The notes beneath the pieces were generated by a model. The model made no database searches. It had not been told where the DNA came from and saw only the letters and a list, made by a program, of their open reading frames with translations. From Rhodoblastus sp963710275 (GTDB taxonomy: Bacteria > Pseudomonadota > Alphaproteobacteria > Rhizobiales > Beijerinckiaceae): DNA of 64,000 nucleotides. This document shows positions 55,326-64,000 of this stretch, piece by piece; the stretch's first letter is position 1; each line of letters begins with the position of its first letter. The stretch is taken from positions 682,001-746,000 of the forward strand of contig CAVPZS010000002.1 in the NCBI GenBank assembly GCA_963710275.1. The letters are read 5' to 3'. The translations under genes were made by a program, and so were the position numbers.

Positions 55326-55993
55326 TTATTCGGAGCTCGGCGCAGCCGCCGCCGCGGCCGGGGCCGCTTTCGCGCCACTTCCTCCGATGTCGCCACCACT
55401 TGCACCGCCATGTCGCAGGAGCGCGCCACCAGGCCGGTGAAATAGGGCTGGATGCCGTGCGCGTCGACATTGCCGCTTTCCGAGCGGCCTTCCAGCAGGT
55501 CGGCGACATGGCCGGCGAGTTTCAGGTTCGGGCCCTTCACCGCGACCGACATGGTCGCGTCGTCGCCCTCGCCGGTGATCGTCACGTGCATCTGGCCGCC
55601 GCGCGGAATGCAGGCATGGGCGATGAGGCAGAGGTTCAGGATCAGCTTGACCTTGTTCTTGGGCATGAAGGCGCGGGGGCTGTCCCACGTCAATTGCGTG
55701 CGCTCGTCGGCGATCAGCCCGCGCGCCACGTTTTCGGCGTCGCCGGTGTCGATCGACGCGCCGGCGGAGCCCGCCGCGCCAAAGGCCAGGCGGCAGAACT
55801 GCAACCGCGCGGAGGCGGTCTTGGCGCTCTTGCGAATGAGTTCCATGGCGAATTCGCGCATGCCCTCGTCCTTGTCGTCCTCCAGAACTTCCAGGCCGTT
55901 GACGATGGCGCCCACCGGGCTGATGACGTCATGGCAGACGCGCGAACACAGGAGCGCGGCGAGGTCGATCGATTCCAGCGCGGAAATGTTCAT
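55326..55993 (-). CDS. chpT: ChpT histidine phosphotransferase, frameshift near C-terminus
   Basis: A phosphotransferase of about 222 residues in the CckA-ChpT-CtrA cell-cycle relay. The phospho-His is in LCSRVCHDVISPVGAIVNGLE (split: CSRVCHDVISPVGA). A degenerate HATPase-like domain follows (MPKNKVKLILNLCLIAHACI). In the frame as given, the protein runs on to 55238 with an odd Arg-rich tail. A one-base change near 55370 gives the shorter ending AKAAPAAAAAAPSSE at 55326, which fits the family better. Confidence 0.85.
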
Positions 55994-56130
55994 GGGGGTC
56001 CCGGATTTTCTGGGTGACGAGGGTCAGGATAAGGCGGAGCGCCGGCGGAAAGCGTAAATCTCCTTTCACCGGCGCATGCAACACCTTATGAAGGAAAAAT
56101 GGTGAACGCCCGGTTAGCGAGGGGTTTTGC

Positions 56131-56975
56131 ATGATTGAAGGAAGGGCCGAAGACGAGGCGATCGCTGAGATTTTTGCGCGCCTCGCGCTCGACGCCGGCG
56201 CGGCGATCATGCGCGTTTACGCCGCCGACCCGCACGCGCGGGCCAAGATTGACGCGAGCCCGGTCTGCGACGCCGACCTGTTCGGCGAACAGGTGATTCT
56301 CGACGGCCTCGCCCGCCTCGCGCCCTTGCCCGTGGTGGCCGAGGAGCGCAGCGCCGCGGGGCAGACGCCGAAACTCGACGGCGGCGATTTCATCCTGGTC
56401 GACGCGCTGGACGGCACCAAGGAGTTCCTGGCCCGGCGCGACAGTTCACCGTCAACATCGCCCTGATCCGCGCCGGCGCGCCCGTGGCGGGCGCGGTCTA
56501 TGCGCCGGCGCGCGGCGCGCTGTTTGTTGCGGGACGACGGGCGCGGGCCTGCACGGTCGCTCCGGGCGCCGCCCTGCCGCCGGCCTCGGACTGGCGCGAT
56601 CTGCGCAGCCGGCCCGCGCCCGCAGGCGGCGTCGTCGCCGTCGCCAGCCGCTCGCATCGCGACGCGCAGACCGACGTCTTCCTCGCGAGCCTGCCGATCC
56701 GCGAAGTGATCTCCACCGGCTCCTCGCTCAAATTCTGCCTGCTCGCCGCGGGCGAGGCCGATGTCTATCCCCGCTTCGGCCGCACCATGGAATGGGACAT
56801 AGCCGCAGGCGACGCCGTGCTGCGCCGCGCCGGGGGCTCGTCGTCGCCCGACGGCGCGCCCATGGCTTATGGCAAGGCCGCCGATCAATTCGCCAATGGC
56901 CCCTTCATCGCCTGGGGCGACCCCGAGGCGGCCAAGATTTTCAAAAATCCCGCGCCTGCGCGGGCTGAGCGTTAA
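56131..56975 (+). CDS. cysQ: 3'(2'),5'-bisphosphate nucleotidase CysQ, one frameshift
   Basis: An enzyme of about 281 residues that removes the 3'-phosphate of PAP(S) in sulfate assimilation. Mg ligands are in VVAEERS and VDALDGTKEF; WDIAAGDAVLRRAGG is the C-terminal motif. The two halves lie in different frames; one base near 56440 restores ARRDQFTVNIALIRAG. ATG 56131 is the family start. Divergent from chpT. Confidence 0.83.
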
Positions 56976-56986
56976 CAAAGCATTCA
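56972..56986 (+). promoter_or_regulatory. Near-consensus CtrA box before eipA
   Basis: TTAA (56972-56975), 7 bases, TTCA (56983-56986): one mismatch to the CtrA site TTAA-N7-TTAA. It overlaps the cysQ stop codon and lies 52 bases before the eipA start. eipA is reported to be a CtrA target in Brucella, which makes the match worth noting. Confidence 0.45.
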
Positions 56987-57037
56987 CCCTGTCCCTCAAT
57001 AATCGCCCCGGGGGAACCGTAACCGGAGCACGGGACA

Positions 57038-57623
57038 ATGGAAAAGGTTTCGCGGCGCGGCGCACTCGCGGGTTCGGGCTCGGCGCCCTCGCCAGCCTGA
57101 CGCTGGGTGCGCCGGGGCGCGCGCAATCCAACGAACGCCCCATGCCCTATACCGACGACAAGCTCGTCGAGGACGGCCATCGCTTCTTCGGCAGCCTGTC
57201 GCGCGGGCTGGCCGAAGCCATACAGTAGGCGGCCCGGCGCTGGGGCCAGCCCAACGCCTATATGCTGGGCCAGGAAGCCGGCGGCGCCTTCTCGGCGGCC
57301 TGCGCTATGGCGAAGGCACGATGTACACCCGCAACGCCGGCGACCGAAGACTGTTCTGGCAGGGGCCCTCGATCGGCTTCGATGCCGGCGCCGACGGCGA
57401 CCGCACGATGATGCTGGTCTATAACCTGCCCTCGGTCCGCGCGATTTACCAGCGCTTCGCCGGCCTGGACGGCTCGGCCTATTTCGTCGGCGGCTTCGGC
57501 ATTACCGCGCTGGCCGTCACAACATCATGGTGGTTCCGATCCGCACCGGCGTCGGCGCCCGGCTCGGCGTCAATCTCGGCTATCTTAAATTCACCCAGCG
57601 AATCCACCTGGAACCCCTTCTGA
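57038..57623 (+). CDS. eipA: EipA/DUF1134 envelope protein, multiply frame-disrupted
   Basis: A periplasmic protein of about 195 residues with signal peptide LGALASLTLGAPGRAQS. Conserved pieces occur in order but in different frames: LVEDGHRFFGSLSRGLAEAI, WGQPNAYMLGQEAGGAF, YTRNAGDRRLFWQGPSIGFDA, TMMLVYNLPSVRAIYQRFAG, GSAYFVGGFGI, ending STWNPF at 57621. There is an in-frame TAG at 57226-57228 where Lys is expected, plus about four one-base shifts. In Brucella the protein supports envelope integrity. The order and completeness suggest sequence error rather than a dead gene. Confidence 0.78.
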
Positions 57624-57780
57624 CGGCCTGAAACCCGTCGGAATGGCGAGAAACCCGCGGGATTGACCTGAAACCCGCAGAAAAACCGGGGCTTGCATTT
57701 GCCGCATCGCCCTCTTTGCATTGCCTTGGCAAAAATGGCAGTGTGGCTCGATTTTCGGGTGCGAGCGCCCGCTTCCTTTC

Positions 57781-58714
57781 GTGGGTTCCAAGGTCTTGGT
57801 CGAGCAGATCGTCGATTTCATTCTGGGCTTCGTGATTTGTGGCCTGATCGGCCTTGCCCTGCTGCCGCTGGTTTCCGCGCGCGCCCGTCGTCTGACCCTG
57901 GCGCGCATCGAGGCCAGGCTGCCGATGACCTTCGACGAGATCGAGGCCGACCGCGACCTGCTGCGCGCCCGTTTCGCCGTCGAAAACCGCGCCCTTGAGC
58001 TCAAGGCCGAGGAGGCCGCCAAGCCGCGGGTCGCCGAGGCCGCCGAACTCGGCCGCCGGGCGGTGGCTGTCGCGCGCGCCAATGAGCAACTGGCGCAGAC
58101 CAACGCGCTTCTCGACGACCGCAACGCGCAACTCGCCAAATCGCTGGAATTCGGCGAAAAAACTCAAGCCGCGCTGGACGAGACCCGCGAGGCCCTCGCC
58201 GCCAAGCATCAGGAGCTCCTGCGCAAAACCGCCGAGCACGATGCGCTTTCCGCCGCGCACGAGGATCTCAGCCAGCACGCCAGCGCCTTGCAGGCCACGC
58301 TGGAGACCACGGCCGCGAATCTCGAAAACGCCCGCGCGCGCTATCATGCGGTCGAAGCGGCCCGCCAGGAGACCTACGCCCGCGTCGAGCATCTGGAGGA
58401 ACGCGACCGGACGCTCGCCGGATTCCCTCGCCGAGGCGCAACGCCGTCTCGATGATTTCGACGCGCGCCGCGCGCGGCTGATGGCCAAGGTCGAGGCCGA
58501 GCGCCAGCGTGGCGACGAGCACGAGAACATGGTGATGGAGTTGCGCCGGCAATTGTCGGAGGCGACGGCGCATGGAAGCGTCAACGGCGCCGTCAATGGC
58601 GCCGTCAATGGCGCGGGGCCGATGATCGATCCCGAGCAGGAGATGCTCGACCTGCGCGAGGCGATCACCAAGCTCGGTCGCCAGGTCGCCCGGATGCACG
58701 TCGCCGAAGAGTGA
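57781..58714 (+). CDS. Membrane-anchored coiled-coil protein, one frameshift
   Basis: About 311 residues; I do not recognise a named family. One N-terminal helix (about 10-30, ILGFVICGLIGLALLPLVSA) is followed by a long coiled coil (about 45-260) rich in Ala, Glu and Leu. Near the end is a fourfold-like NGAVNGAVNGAG repeat coded by 12-base units (about 58581-58615). A surplus G near 58427 shifts the frame. GTG 57781 is the likely start; ATG 57721 is in frame but adds an unlikely lead. Confidence 0.65.
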
Positions 58715-58717
58715 GCC

Positions 58718-60272
58718 TCAATGCGCCGCGTCCGGCGGCGGCGCGGCGACGGGGCGGCGCATCAGGGGCGTGATCCCCGTCATCAGCAAAAACAGCAGCG
58801 CCATGCCGATGAACACGTCGGCGAGCGCCATCACCGAGGCCTCCCTCCGCGCGAGCCCGGCCAATTGCCGGGTCGCCGCGAGCGGGGCGTCGGCGCCGCT
58901 ATTGGCGTAGACCGCGGCGAATTTCGCCAGCAATTCCTCGACGCGCACATTGCCCCAGCGGATTCTTTCGTGCAGCCGCGGCCAGATGCAGGTCGAGGCG
59001 CTTGTTCATGATGGTGTTGATCATCGCCAGCCCGACCGCGCCGCCGAGATTGCGCGTGAGGTTGAACAGGCCGGAGGCGTTCTTCAGCCGTGTCGGCGGC
59101 AGCGTGCCGAGCGCCAGATTGTTGATCGGGACCATCATGAGCATCAGCGAAAAGCCGCGCAAGATCTGCGGAACCAGCAATTCGCCGAAATCCCAGTCCT
59201 TGGTGATGCAGGAGGCTAGAAACGTGCCAATGGCGAAGCCGAGAAAGCCGAGCGCGATCATGAGCGCGGGTCCATTTTGTCATCAGACGCCCGGCGAGCG
59301 GCGCGGCGAAGAACATGGCAGAGCCCGGTGATGAACATCGTCTCGCCGATCTGCAGCGCGGAATAGCCGCGCACCGCGCGCGAGATAGACCGGGTAGATA
59401 TAGGTCAGCCCGTAAAGGCCGATGCCGAGCACGAAGGAGAACAGCGAGCCCGTCCAGAAATTGCGGTTGTTGAAGGCGGAAAGGTCGACGATCGGGTATT
59501 TCGCGGTGAAGCGCGCGCCAGAAGAAGACCACAGCGCCGACAGCCGAGAGCGCGGTCGCCCAGATGATCGCATCGCTCGTCGAACCAGTTTTCGGCGGGC
59601 CCTCCTCGAGCACATATTCGAGCGCGCCGAGGAAACCGGCCATGGCAGATCAGGCCGAGCCAGTCGAAATTCTTGAGCAGGCTTGAAGTTCGGCTTGTCG
59701 AAATCGATCAGGAACCAGGTAGAGACCGTCGACCACGATGCCCGGCAGCGACATTGATGAGAAACAGCCAGTGCCAGGAATAGAGATCGGTGAGATAGCC
59801 GCCGACGGTCGGGCCGATGGTCGGCGCCAGCGTGGCGACGAGCCCGATGATCGGCGAGACGATCGGCATGCTTGTGCTCGGGAAGATCGAGAAGGCCGCC
59901 GCGAACACGGTCGGGATCATGCCGCCGCCGATGAAGCCCTGCAGCGCGCGCCAGACGATCATCTGGTCGATCTGGTCGCGGTCGCGCAGAGGATGCTCAT
60001 CAGCGTGAAGCCGGCCGCCGAGATCACGAACAGATAGCGGGTCGAGAACGCGCGCGAGAGGAAGCCCGACAGCGGGATCATGACGACTTCGGCGATGAGG
60101 TAGCTCGTCTGCACCCAGGGGATTTCGTCCGGCGCTGGCGGACAGGCCGGCCTGGATTTCGGCAAGCGAGGCCGAGACGATCTGGATGTCGAGGATCGCC
60201 ATGAACATGCCGAAGACCATGGCGACGAAGGCGGCGAGGTTCGCGGAGCGATAAATTGCGGCTCGCCCTCAT
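58718..60272 (-). CDS. MFS multidrug efflux protein, EmrB/DHA2 type, multiply frame-disrupted
   Basis: About 517 residues, 14 helices expected. Recognised in order: MFMAILDIQIVSASLAEIQAG, PWVQTSYLIAEVVMIPLSGF, MIVWRALQGFIGGGMIPTVF, TIGPTVGGYLTDLYSWHWLF, FNNRNFWTGSLFSFVLGIG, MLMMVPINNLALGTLPP, LFNLTRNLGGAVGLAMINTI and MALADVFIGMALLFLLM. They lie in three frames with at least eight joins. Start ATG 60272 overlaps the HlyD stop as ATGA. It works with the HlyD-like adaptor. Confidence 0.8.
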
Positions 60273-61582
60273 GCTGTTCTGGCTTGTTCGTTTGCCGCTT
60301 CGGCGCCACGCGTGTCGACGTCGACGACGACCGAAAGCCCGGCGCGCAAGGGTTCTGTCGGCGCGTCGCCAGCCATCCTGATGCGAACGGGCAAGCGCTG
60401 AATGATTTTGGTGAAATTGCCGGTCGCGTTTTCCGGGGCAGCAAAGAATATTCGCGGCGGCGGCCGGGGCGATGCTCTCCACCACTCCTTCGAGCGCGTT
60501 GCCGCCGAAGGCGTCGACGCGCACTTTCGCCTTGTGTCCCGGCGCCACGCTCTCGAGCTGGGTCTCCTTGAGATTGGCTTCGACATAGGCGCGCCCGTCC
60601 GGCGCGAGCGCCATCAGCCGCACGCCGGGCTGCGCGAACTGGCCGGGCTCCACGGCGCGATTGCCGACGACGCCGTCGAAGGGCGCCTTGATTTCGGTGA
60701 AGCGGAAATCGCGCTCGGCGCGCGCGACGGCGGTCTCCAGCTCCGCCCGCATCCGCGTCGCCTCCTCGCCCTGCAATTCCAGCACGACGAGCTGCGCCTT
60801 GGCGCCGGCGAGCGCGGCGGTCGCGCCTGCGACGGCGGCGACCGCCTTGTCGCGGTCGGCCTGCGTCTGGTCGAAGCGCTGGCGCGTGGCGAAATTATTG
60901 TTGGACAGCGCGCGGGTCGGACGAGATCGGCCTCGGCCCTGGCCAGCTCCGCGCGCGCCGAAGCCAGCTGCGCTTCCGCCTGCGCCACCGCCGAGTTCTG
61001 CGCCTCGACCTGCGCGCCAATTCGCGCGATCGTCGCGTCCTGGGTCAACGCCTTGCCGCGCGCCGAGGCGAGCGCCAGCGCATAATCTCCGGCGTCGATC
61101 CGCGCCAGGACATCCCCGGCCTTCACGTGCTGGTGTGGTCGATCACGGCGACGTCTTCGACATCGCCGGAGATTTTCGGCGAAATGATCGCGAGATCGGT
61201 CCGCACATAGCGTCCGATCGGTCGAGGAATAGATGAAACGGCCGACGGCAAGGTAATGCGCCAGGCCCGCGGCCGCGCAGGCCAGCGCGACGACCAGCGC
61301 GCCGCCCGCCAGCCATTTGCGGGATCCGGCGCCGCCGGCCTTCTGCGGCGCGCCGGCGTCCGACCAGTCCACCGCCGATTTTTCATGTGCGACTTCGGGG
61401 TTCGCCTGGCCCCCCCTTGCGGAAAGCGGCAGCCGCGCGTCGAAGTCAGGCGCCTGCTCGTCCAGCTCCTGCGACGTGGCCTCCTCCGCCTCGCAGGCTT
61501 CCTCCGCCTCGCAGGCTTCGTCGTCGTGCGCCAACGAAGCGCCGCGCTCGAATGCGCGCGGACGGCCGGATGGATCGTTCAT
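60269..61582 (-). CDS. HlyD/EmrA-like membrane fusion protein, multiply frame-disrupted
   Basis: About 437 residues. A long acidic cytoplasmic lead with an EACEAEEACEAEEA repeat is followed by one helix (LAGGALVVALACAAAGLAHY), a lipoyl half (HVKAGDVLARIDAGDYALALASARG), a coiled-coil hairpin (QNSAVAQAEAQLASARAELA) and a beta-barrel part (FDGVVGNRAVEPGQFAQPGVR, RAGLSVVVDVDTRG). The parts lie in different frames, with about six joins. It forms the periplasmic adaptor for the EmrB-like pump. ATG 61582 is the first start. Confidence 0.78.
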
Positions 61583-62106
61583 TTCATCCTCGCGAAACAG
61601 GGAGGCGTCCGCAAATATTCGGTCATGAAATCTTGGCCTTGGCAGTTGGAAAAGGGCATTCCGGGCGTCGGCGGGCCGAGCAGAGGGTTCAGGTCCGTGA
61701 TTGACATGTCGGGTCAGACGGCCTTACCGTTACTTCGAACCGAACGGTTCGGTCAATCCGTAATCGCCGCTTTCGCTCGCCAGATTTTTTCGCCTTGCCA
61801 AGGGTGATTTTCAAGTGTGATTTTGGAGCATGAAGACGGCGCGTTGCGCTATAGATATGCGCACAATGGCCGGTTGGCCTCTGTGGCTTCGCGCTCCCGC
61901 GGCGTCTGGCCCTCAAACCGGGACTTCGGCCGACGCCGCGGATGACCGCGCCGAAGCGCAGATTCGCGGGCAATGCGCGCCGGGCTGGATGTCAGGAATT
62001 TGAAGGGAATTGAAATAAATCGGACCTCCGCCGGCCGCGCCGGCGCAAAAAGCCGGGGTCCGCGCCCTCGCAGCCCAAAAATCCGCCGGGACGCAAAGCC
62101 GACGCC
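61583..62106. other. Intergenic control region between efflux operon and TetR gene
   Basis: A 524-base gap between divergent genes. It holds the palindrome at 61739-61753. I see no convincing gene; short open frames here lack codon bias or family motifs. The N-terminus of the TetR gene may extend leftward if more frame errors are present. Confidence 0.5.
61739..61753. promoter_or_regulatory. Probable TetR operator
   Basis: ACCGAAC-G-GTTCGGT, a 15-base palindrome with 7-base arms, about 157 bases before the HlyD-like start. On the minus strand a TTGACC that could be a -35 element overlaps it, so repressor binding would block the efflux promoter. The bound protein is assumed to be the adjacent TetR. 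Confidence 0.6.
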
Positions 62107-62725
62107 TTGGGACGCGCGCATGGCGGCGGCGACAAGATGCGCCAGGTTCTCGACGGCGCGCGCAAGATTTTCCTGGCCGACGGGTTCGACGGCGCCAGCA
62201 TGAACGACATCGCCCTGGCCGCCGGGGTTTCAAAGGCACGCTCTACGTCTATTTCCCCTCGAAGGAGAGCCTGTTCGAGGCGCTGATCCGGCATGACCGC
62301 AGCCTGCAGGCCGAGCAATTGCTCCAGTTCGTTCCCGCCGACGATGACGACGCGCCGCTCGCGCCGGTGCTGCAGCGCATCGGCGTCGGGCTGATGACCC
62401 AGATGTGCGCGGCCGAGCATCTCGCGCGCATCCGCATGGTGATCGGCGCGGCGGCGAAAAATCCGCAGATCGGCCAGGCTTTCCACGCGGCGGGGCCGAA
62501 GGCCAGGGCGGCGGCTTGGCCGCTGGCTGGAGCGCCAGATCGGCGCGGGGCGGCTGCGTCCGGCTCGACGCGGAGTTCGCCGCCGACCAGTTCATCCAGC
62601 TTTGCCAGGCGGATTATTACAAGGCGGCGCTGTTCGGCGTCGCCGCGCCGGGAGACGCGGCGGCCATCCGCCGGGCGGTGGAAGCCGCCGTCGACCTGTT
62701 CCTGAGGGCCTACCGTCCGGCTTAA
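62107..62725 (+). CDS. TetR/AcrR-family repressor, frame-disrupted
   Basis: A regulator of about 205 residues. HTH: MRQVLDGARKIFLADGFDGA, NDIALAAGVSKGTLYVYFPSKE (one base missing inside). The effector domain continues (LARIRMVIGAAAKNPQIGQAF, ADQFIQLCQADYYKAALFG) with two or more shifts. Start TTG 62107 or ATG 62137; a frame error may hide an earlier one. Divergent from the HlyD-EmrB pair, which it probably represses. Its stop overlaps the convergent phyR stop. Confidence 0.75.
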
Positions 62726-63518
62726 GCCGAACGGCGTTCCGCCGGCCGGGCGAGTTCATTGAAGAACAGGGCCTGGCCCACCGGCCTGCACGGTCTCGGG
62801 CGGAACGGCTTGGAGATAGGAAGGGGGCTCGGGCCGTCGCCGGTCAGAAGGGTTTCCGGATAGGCGGTGATGAAGATCACCGGGGACGTCGAAGGACTCC
62901 AAAATGTCGTTGACCGCGTCGATGCCGGAGCAGCCGTCGGCCAGCTGATGTCGGCCAGTACCAGGCCGGGTCGCGCCGAGCGGCCAGGGCCACGGCCTCA
63001 GCCTGGTGGCGGCGAGCCCAACACCTTGTGGCCGAGGTCGTGACCAGGATTTCGAGGTCCATGGCGATCAGCGGCTCGTCCTCGATGATCGCCACGGTCG
63101 GGCCACCTGCGCGCCGATCTCGCGGCCCGCCGCCTCGACCAGACCATCGAAGCCCGCGCGAGAGACGCCGAGCACGCGGCTCGCCTGGTCCGGCGCGAAG
63201 CCTTCCACCGCCGTGCGCAGGAAAGCCTGCCTCGGCGGCGTAAGCGTGATCGCGTCCAGGCGCCGGTCGGGCGTGGACAGCGGCATGCCCTTGCCTTCGC
63301 CGACGCCGTTCGAGGCATGGCGTTCGCGAGACCCGCGAGAACAGGCGGTAGGTCTCCTCACGCGGATCGGCGGAGCGGTCGAAGGCCTCGGGATCGGCGA
63401 GCAGGGTTTCGAGCAGGGCGGCGACGTAGGCGTCGCCGCTCGCCTGCGAGCCGGACAGAGCGCGGGCGTACCTGCGCAGCAGGGGAATCTGGTGACCAAT
63501 CAAACTCGATAGGGACAT
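62722..63518 (-). CDS. phyR: PhyR, core general stress response regulator, multiply frame-disrupted
   Basis: About 265 residues, the size of the intact copy at 2079-2876. Sigma-like domain: LLRRYARALSGSQASGDAYV, PPRQAFLRTAVEGFAPDQA. Receiver: VAIIEDEPLIAMDLEILV, PGLVLADIS (phospho-Asp) and IDAVNDILESFDVP, with a degenerate-looking TKPF region. At least six one-base joins separate these pieces. It faces nepR-ecfG, the classic layout of the core locus, so a functional gene with sequence errors is more likely than a pseudogene. Confidence 0.82.
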
Positions 63519-63608
63519 GGAACGCCTCTTGCTCGCGAAAAAAAGAGTTTTCTGTCACGGACTTCACCGTATATTAGCGCGAAAGGTCCGCTTTCTCACA
63601 GGCAGGCC

Positions 63609-63635
63609 GGAACAAATCTTCGCGAGCGGCGTTCC
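63609..63635. promoter_or_regulatory. Bidirectional sigma-EcfG promoter of phyR and nepR-ecfG
   Basis: Plus strand: GGAAC (63609-63613), 16 bases, CGTT (63630-63633), toward nepR 71 bases on. Minus strand: GGAAC (63635-63631), 16 bases, TGTT (63614-63611), toward phyR. The -35 of each overlaps the -10 of the other, so one 27-base site can serve both genes and give auto-activation. Confidence 0.78.
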
Positions 63636-63704
63636 CCCGCCTCATGGCAAGGCTGGAACAGCTCCGGACTTAGAATTCGACGCGAGCAGCGGAGTCTGTT
63701 CGAA

Positions 63705-63919
63705 ATGTGCGACAACAAGGACAAGAAGACGGTCGAACCGACGCTCGAACCGCTCCCTCCAGGCGCATATCGGCGAGCAGTTGTTGCGGGAAATGTACGG
63801 CGCCACGGCGCGCGAGCCCGTTTACCGATCAATTCAAGCTGCTGCTGGACCAGCTCGAGGCGGGCGAAGACGTGAAGCCCGTTTCCGCTGATGCGGATGA
63901 CGAGGCTGGAGCCATATGA
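63705..63919 (+). CDS. nepR: NepR anti-sigma factor, frame-disrupted
   Basis: About 70 residues; sequesters EcfG until phospho-PhyR binds it. The two NepR helices are present in separate frames: SLQAHIGEQLLREMYGA and TDQFKLLLDQLEAGED. A one-base join lies near 63752, another near 63826, and an extra Leu in the first helix suggests a third error. ATG 63705; the TGA at 63917-63919 overlaps the ecfG start. Confidence 0.8.
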
Positions 63920-64000
63920 ACGAAACCACCCGGCCCCGCCTGAAGGACCTGCTTCTCGCCGAAATTCCGTCGCTGCGCGCCTTCGCCCTGTCGCTTTCCG
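63916..64000 (+). CDS. ecfG: EcfG sigma factor, 5' end only
   Basis: The first 28 residues (MNETTRPRLKDLLLAEIPSL, then RAFALSLS) match the N-terminus of the ECF15/EcfG general stress sigma factor. The ATG overlaps the nepR stop as ATGA, the usual nepR-ecfG coupling. The rest is outside the window. Confidence 0.8.
   Translation, partial: MNETTRPRLKDLLLAEIPSLRAFALSLS

Noticed and set aside
1..64000. CRISPR array, rRNA operon, complete prophage or replication origin
   Set aside because: No spaced repeat array, rRNA signature, phage structural gene or origin-type iteron cluster was seen.

Overview
The window is GC-rich DNA from an alphaproteobacterium, most likely in the Hyphomicrobiales (Rhizobiales). 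The evidence is gene content: a PhyR-NepR-EcfG general stress locus, ChpT (the CckA-ChpT-CtrA phosphorelay), an EipA/DUF1134 envelope protein, a Rhizobiales-type extragenic palindrome, and aromatic and dicarboxylate catabolism of the kind found in Rhodopseudomonas, Rhodoblastus or Beijerinckiaceae. The genus cannot be fixed from the sequence alone. Coding density is high, and the long open frames opposite most genes are GC-driven shadows.

Layout. 0-4.1 kb: two sensor kinases, a PhyR-type regulator with its own sigma-EcfG promoter, and a small membrane protein. 4.2-8 kb: a four-gene osmoprotectant ABC importer. 8.1-10.9 kb: an ScsB/DsbD-like thiol reductase and a redoxin. 10.9-15.1 kb: a 2-hydroxyacid/2-oxoacid operon (FMN dehydrogenase, ThDP enzyme, FAD oxidase). 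15.3-22 kb: an OmpA-domain protein, a stress PPOX-fold protein behind a sigma-EcfG promoter, a ClC transporter, an aldo/keto reductase and an AmpG-like MFS protein. 22-32.3 kb: a pimeloyl-CoA-type beta-oxidation operon with an IclR regulator. 32.5-40.5 kb: six start-stop-overlapping genes (UbiA, PEP-synthase-like phosphotransferase, BtaA-like DUF3419, phytol/dolichol-kinase-like, GNAT-like, AMP ligase) that look like an undescribed lipid or prenyl pathway. 40.7-54.1 kb: a long minus-strand operon for hydroquinone and hydroxyquinol breakdown to 3-oxoadipyl-CoA with its own LIV-type ABC importer, facing a PcaR/PobR-like IclR regulator across a tandem operator. 54.2-55.2 kb: a tRNA-Ser(GGA) with a truncated integrase and an IS91-type scrap. 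55.3-58.7 kb: chpT, cysQ, eipA and a coiled-coil protein. 58.7-62.7 kb: a TetR/HlyD/EmrB efflux set. 62.7-64 kb: the core phyR / nepR-ecfG stress locus around a shared bidirectional sigma-EcfG promoter.

How it fits together. Stress regulation appears at both ends, with three sigma-EcfG promoter sites (one bidirectional) in the window. The catabolic loci converge on acyl-CoA and 3-oxoadipyl-CoA. Reading frames are mostly clean to about 44 kb and in 49-54 kb, but the ABC genes at 44-48 kb and nearly everything right of 55 kb carry one-base discontinuities inside well-conserved proteins, including genes expected to be functional. This looks more like uncorrected sequence error than gene decay, so coordinates there describe the disrupted locus.
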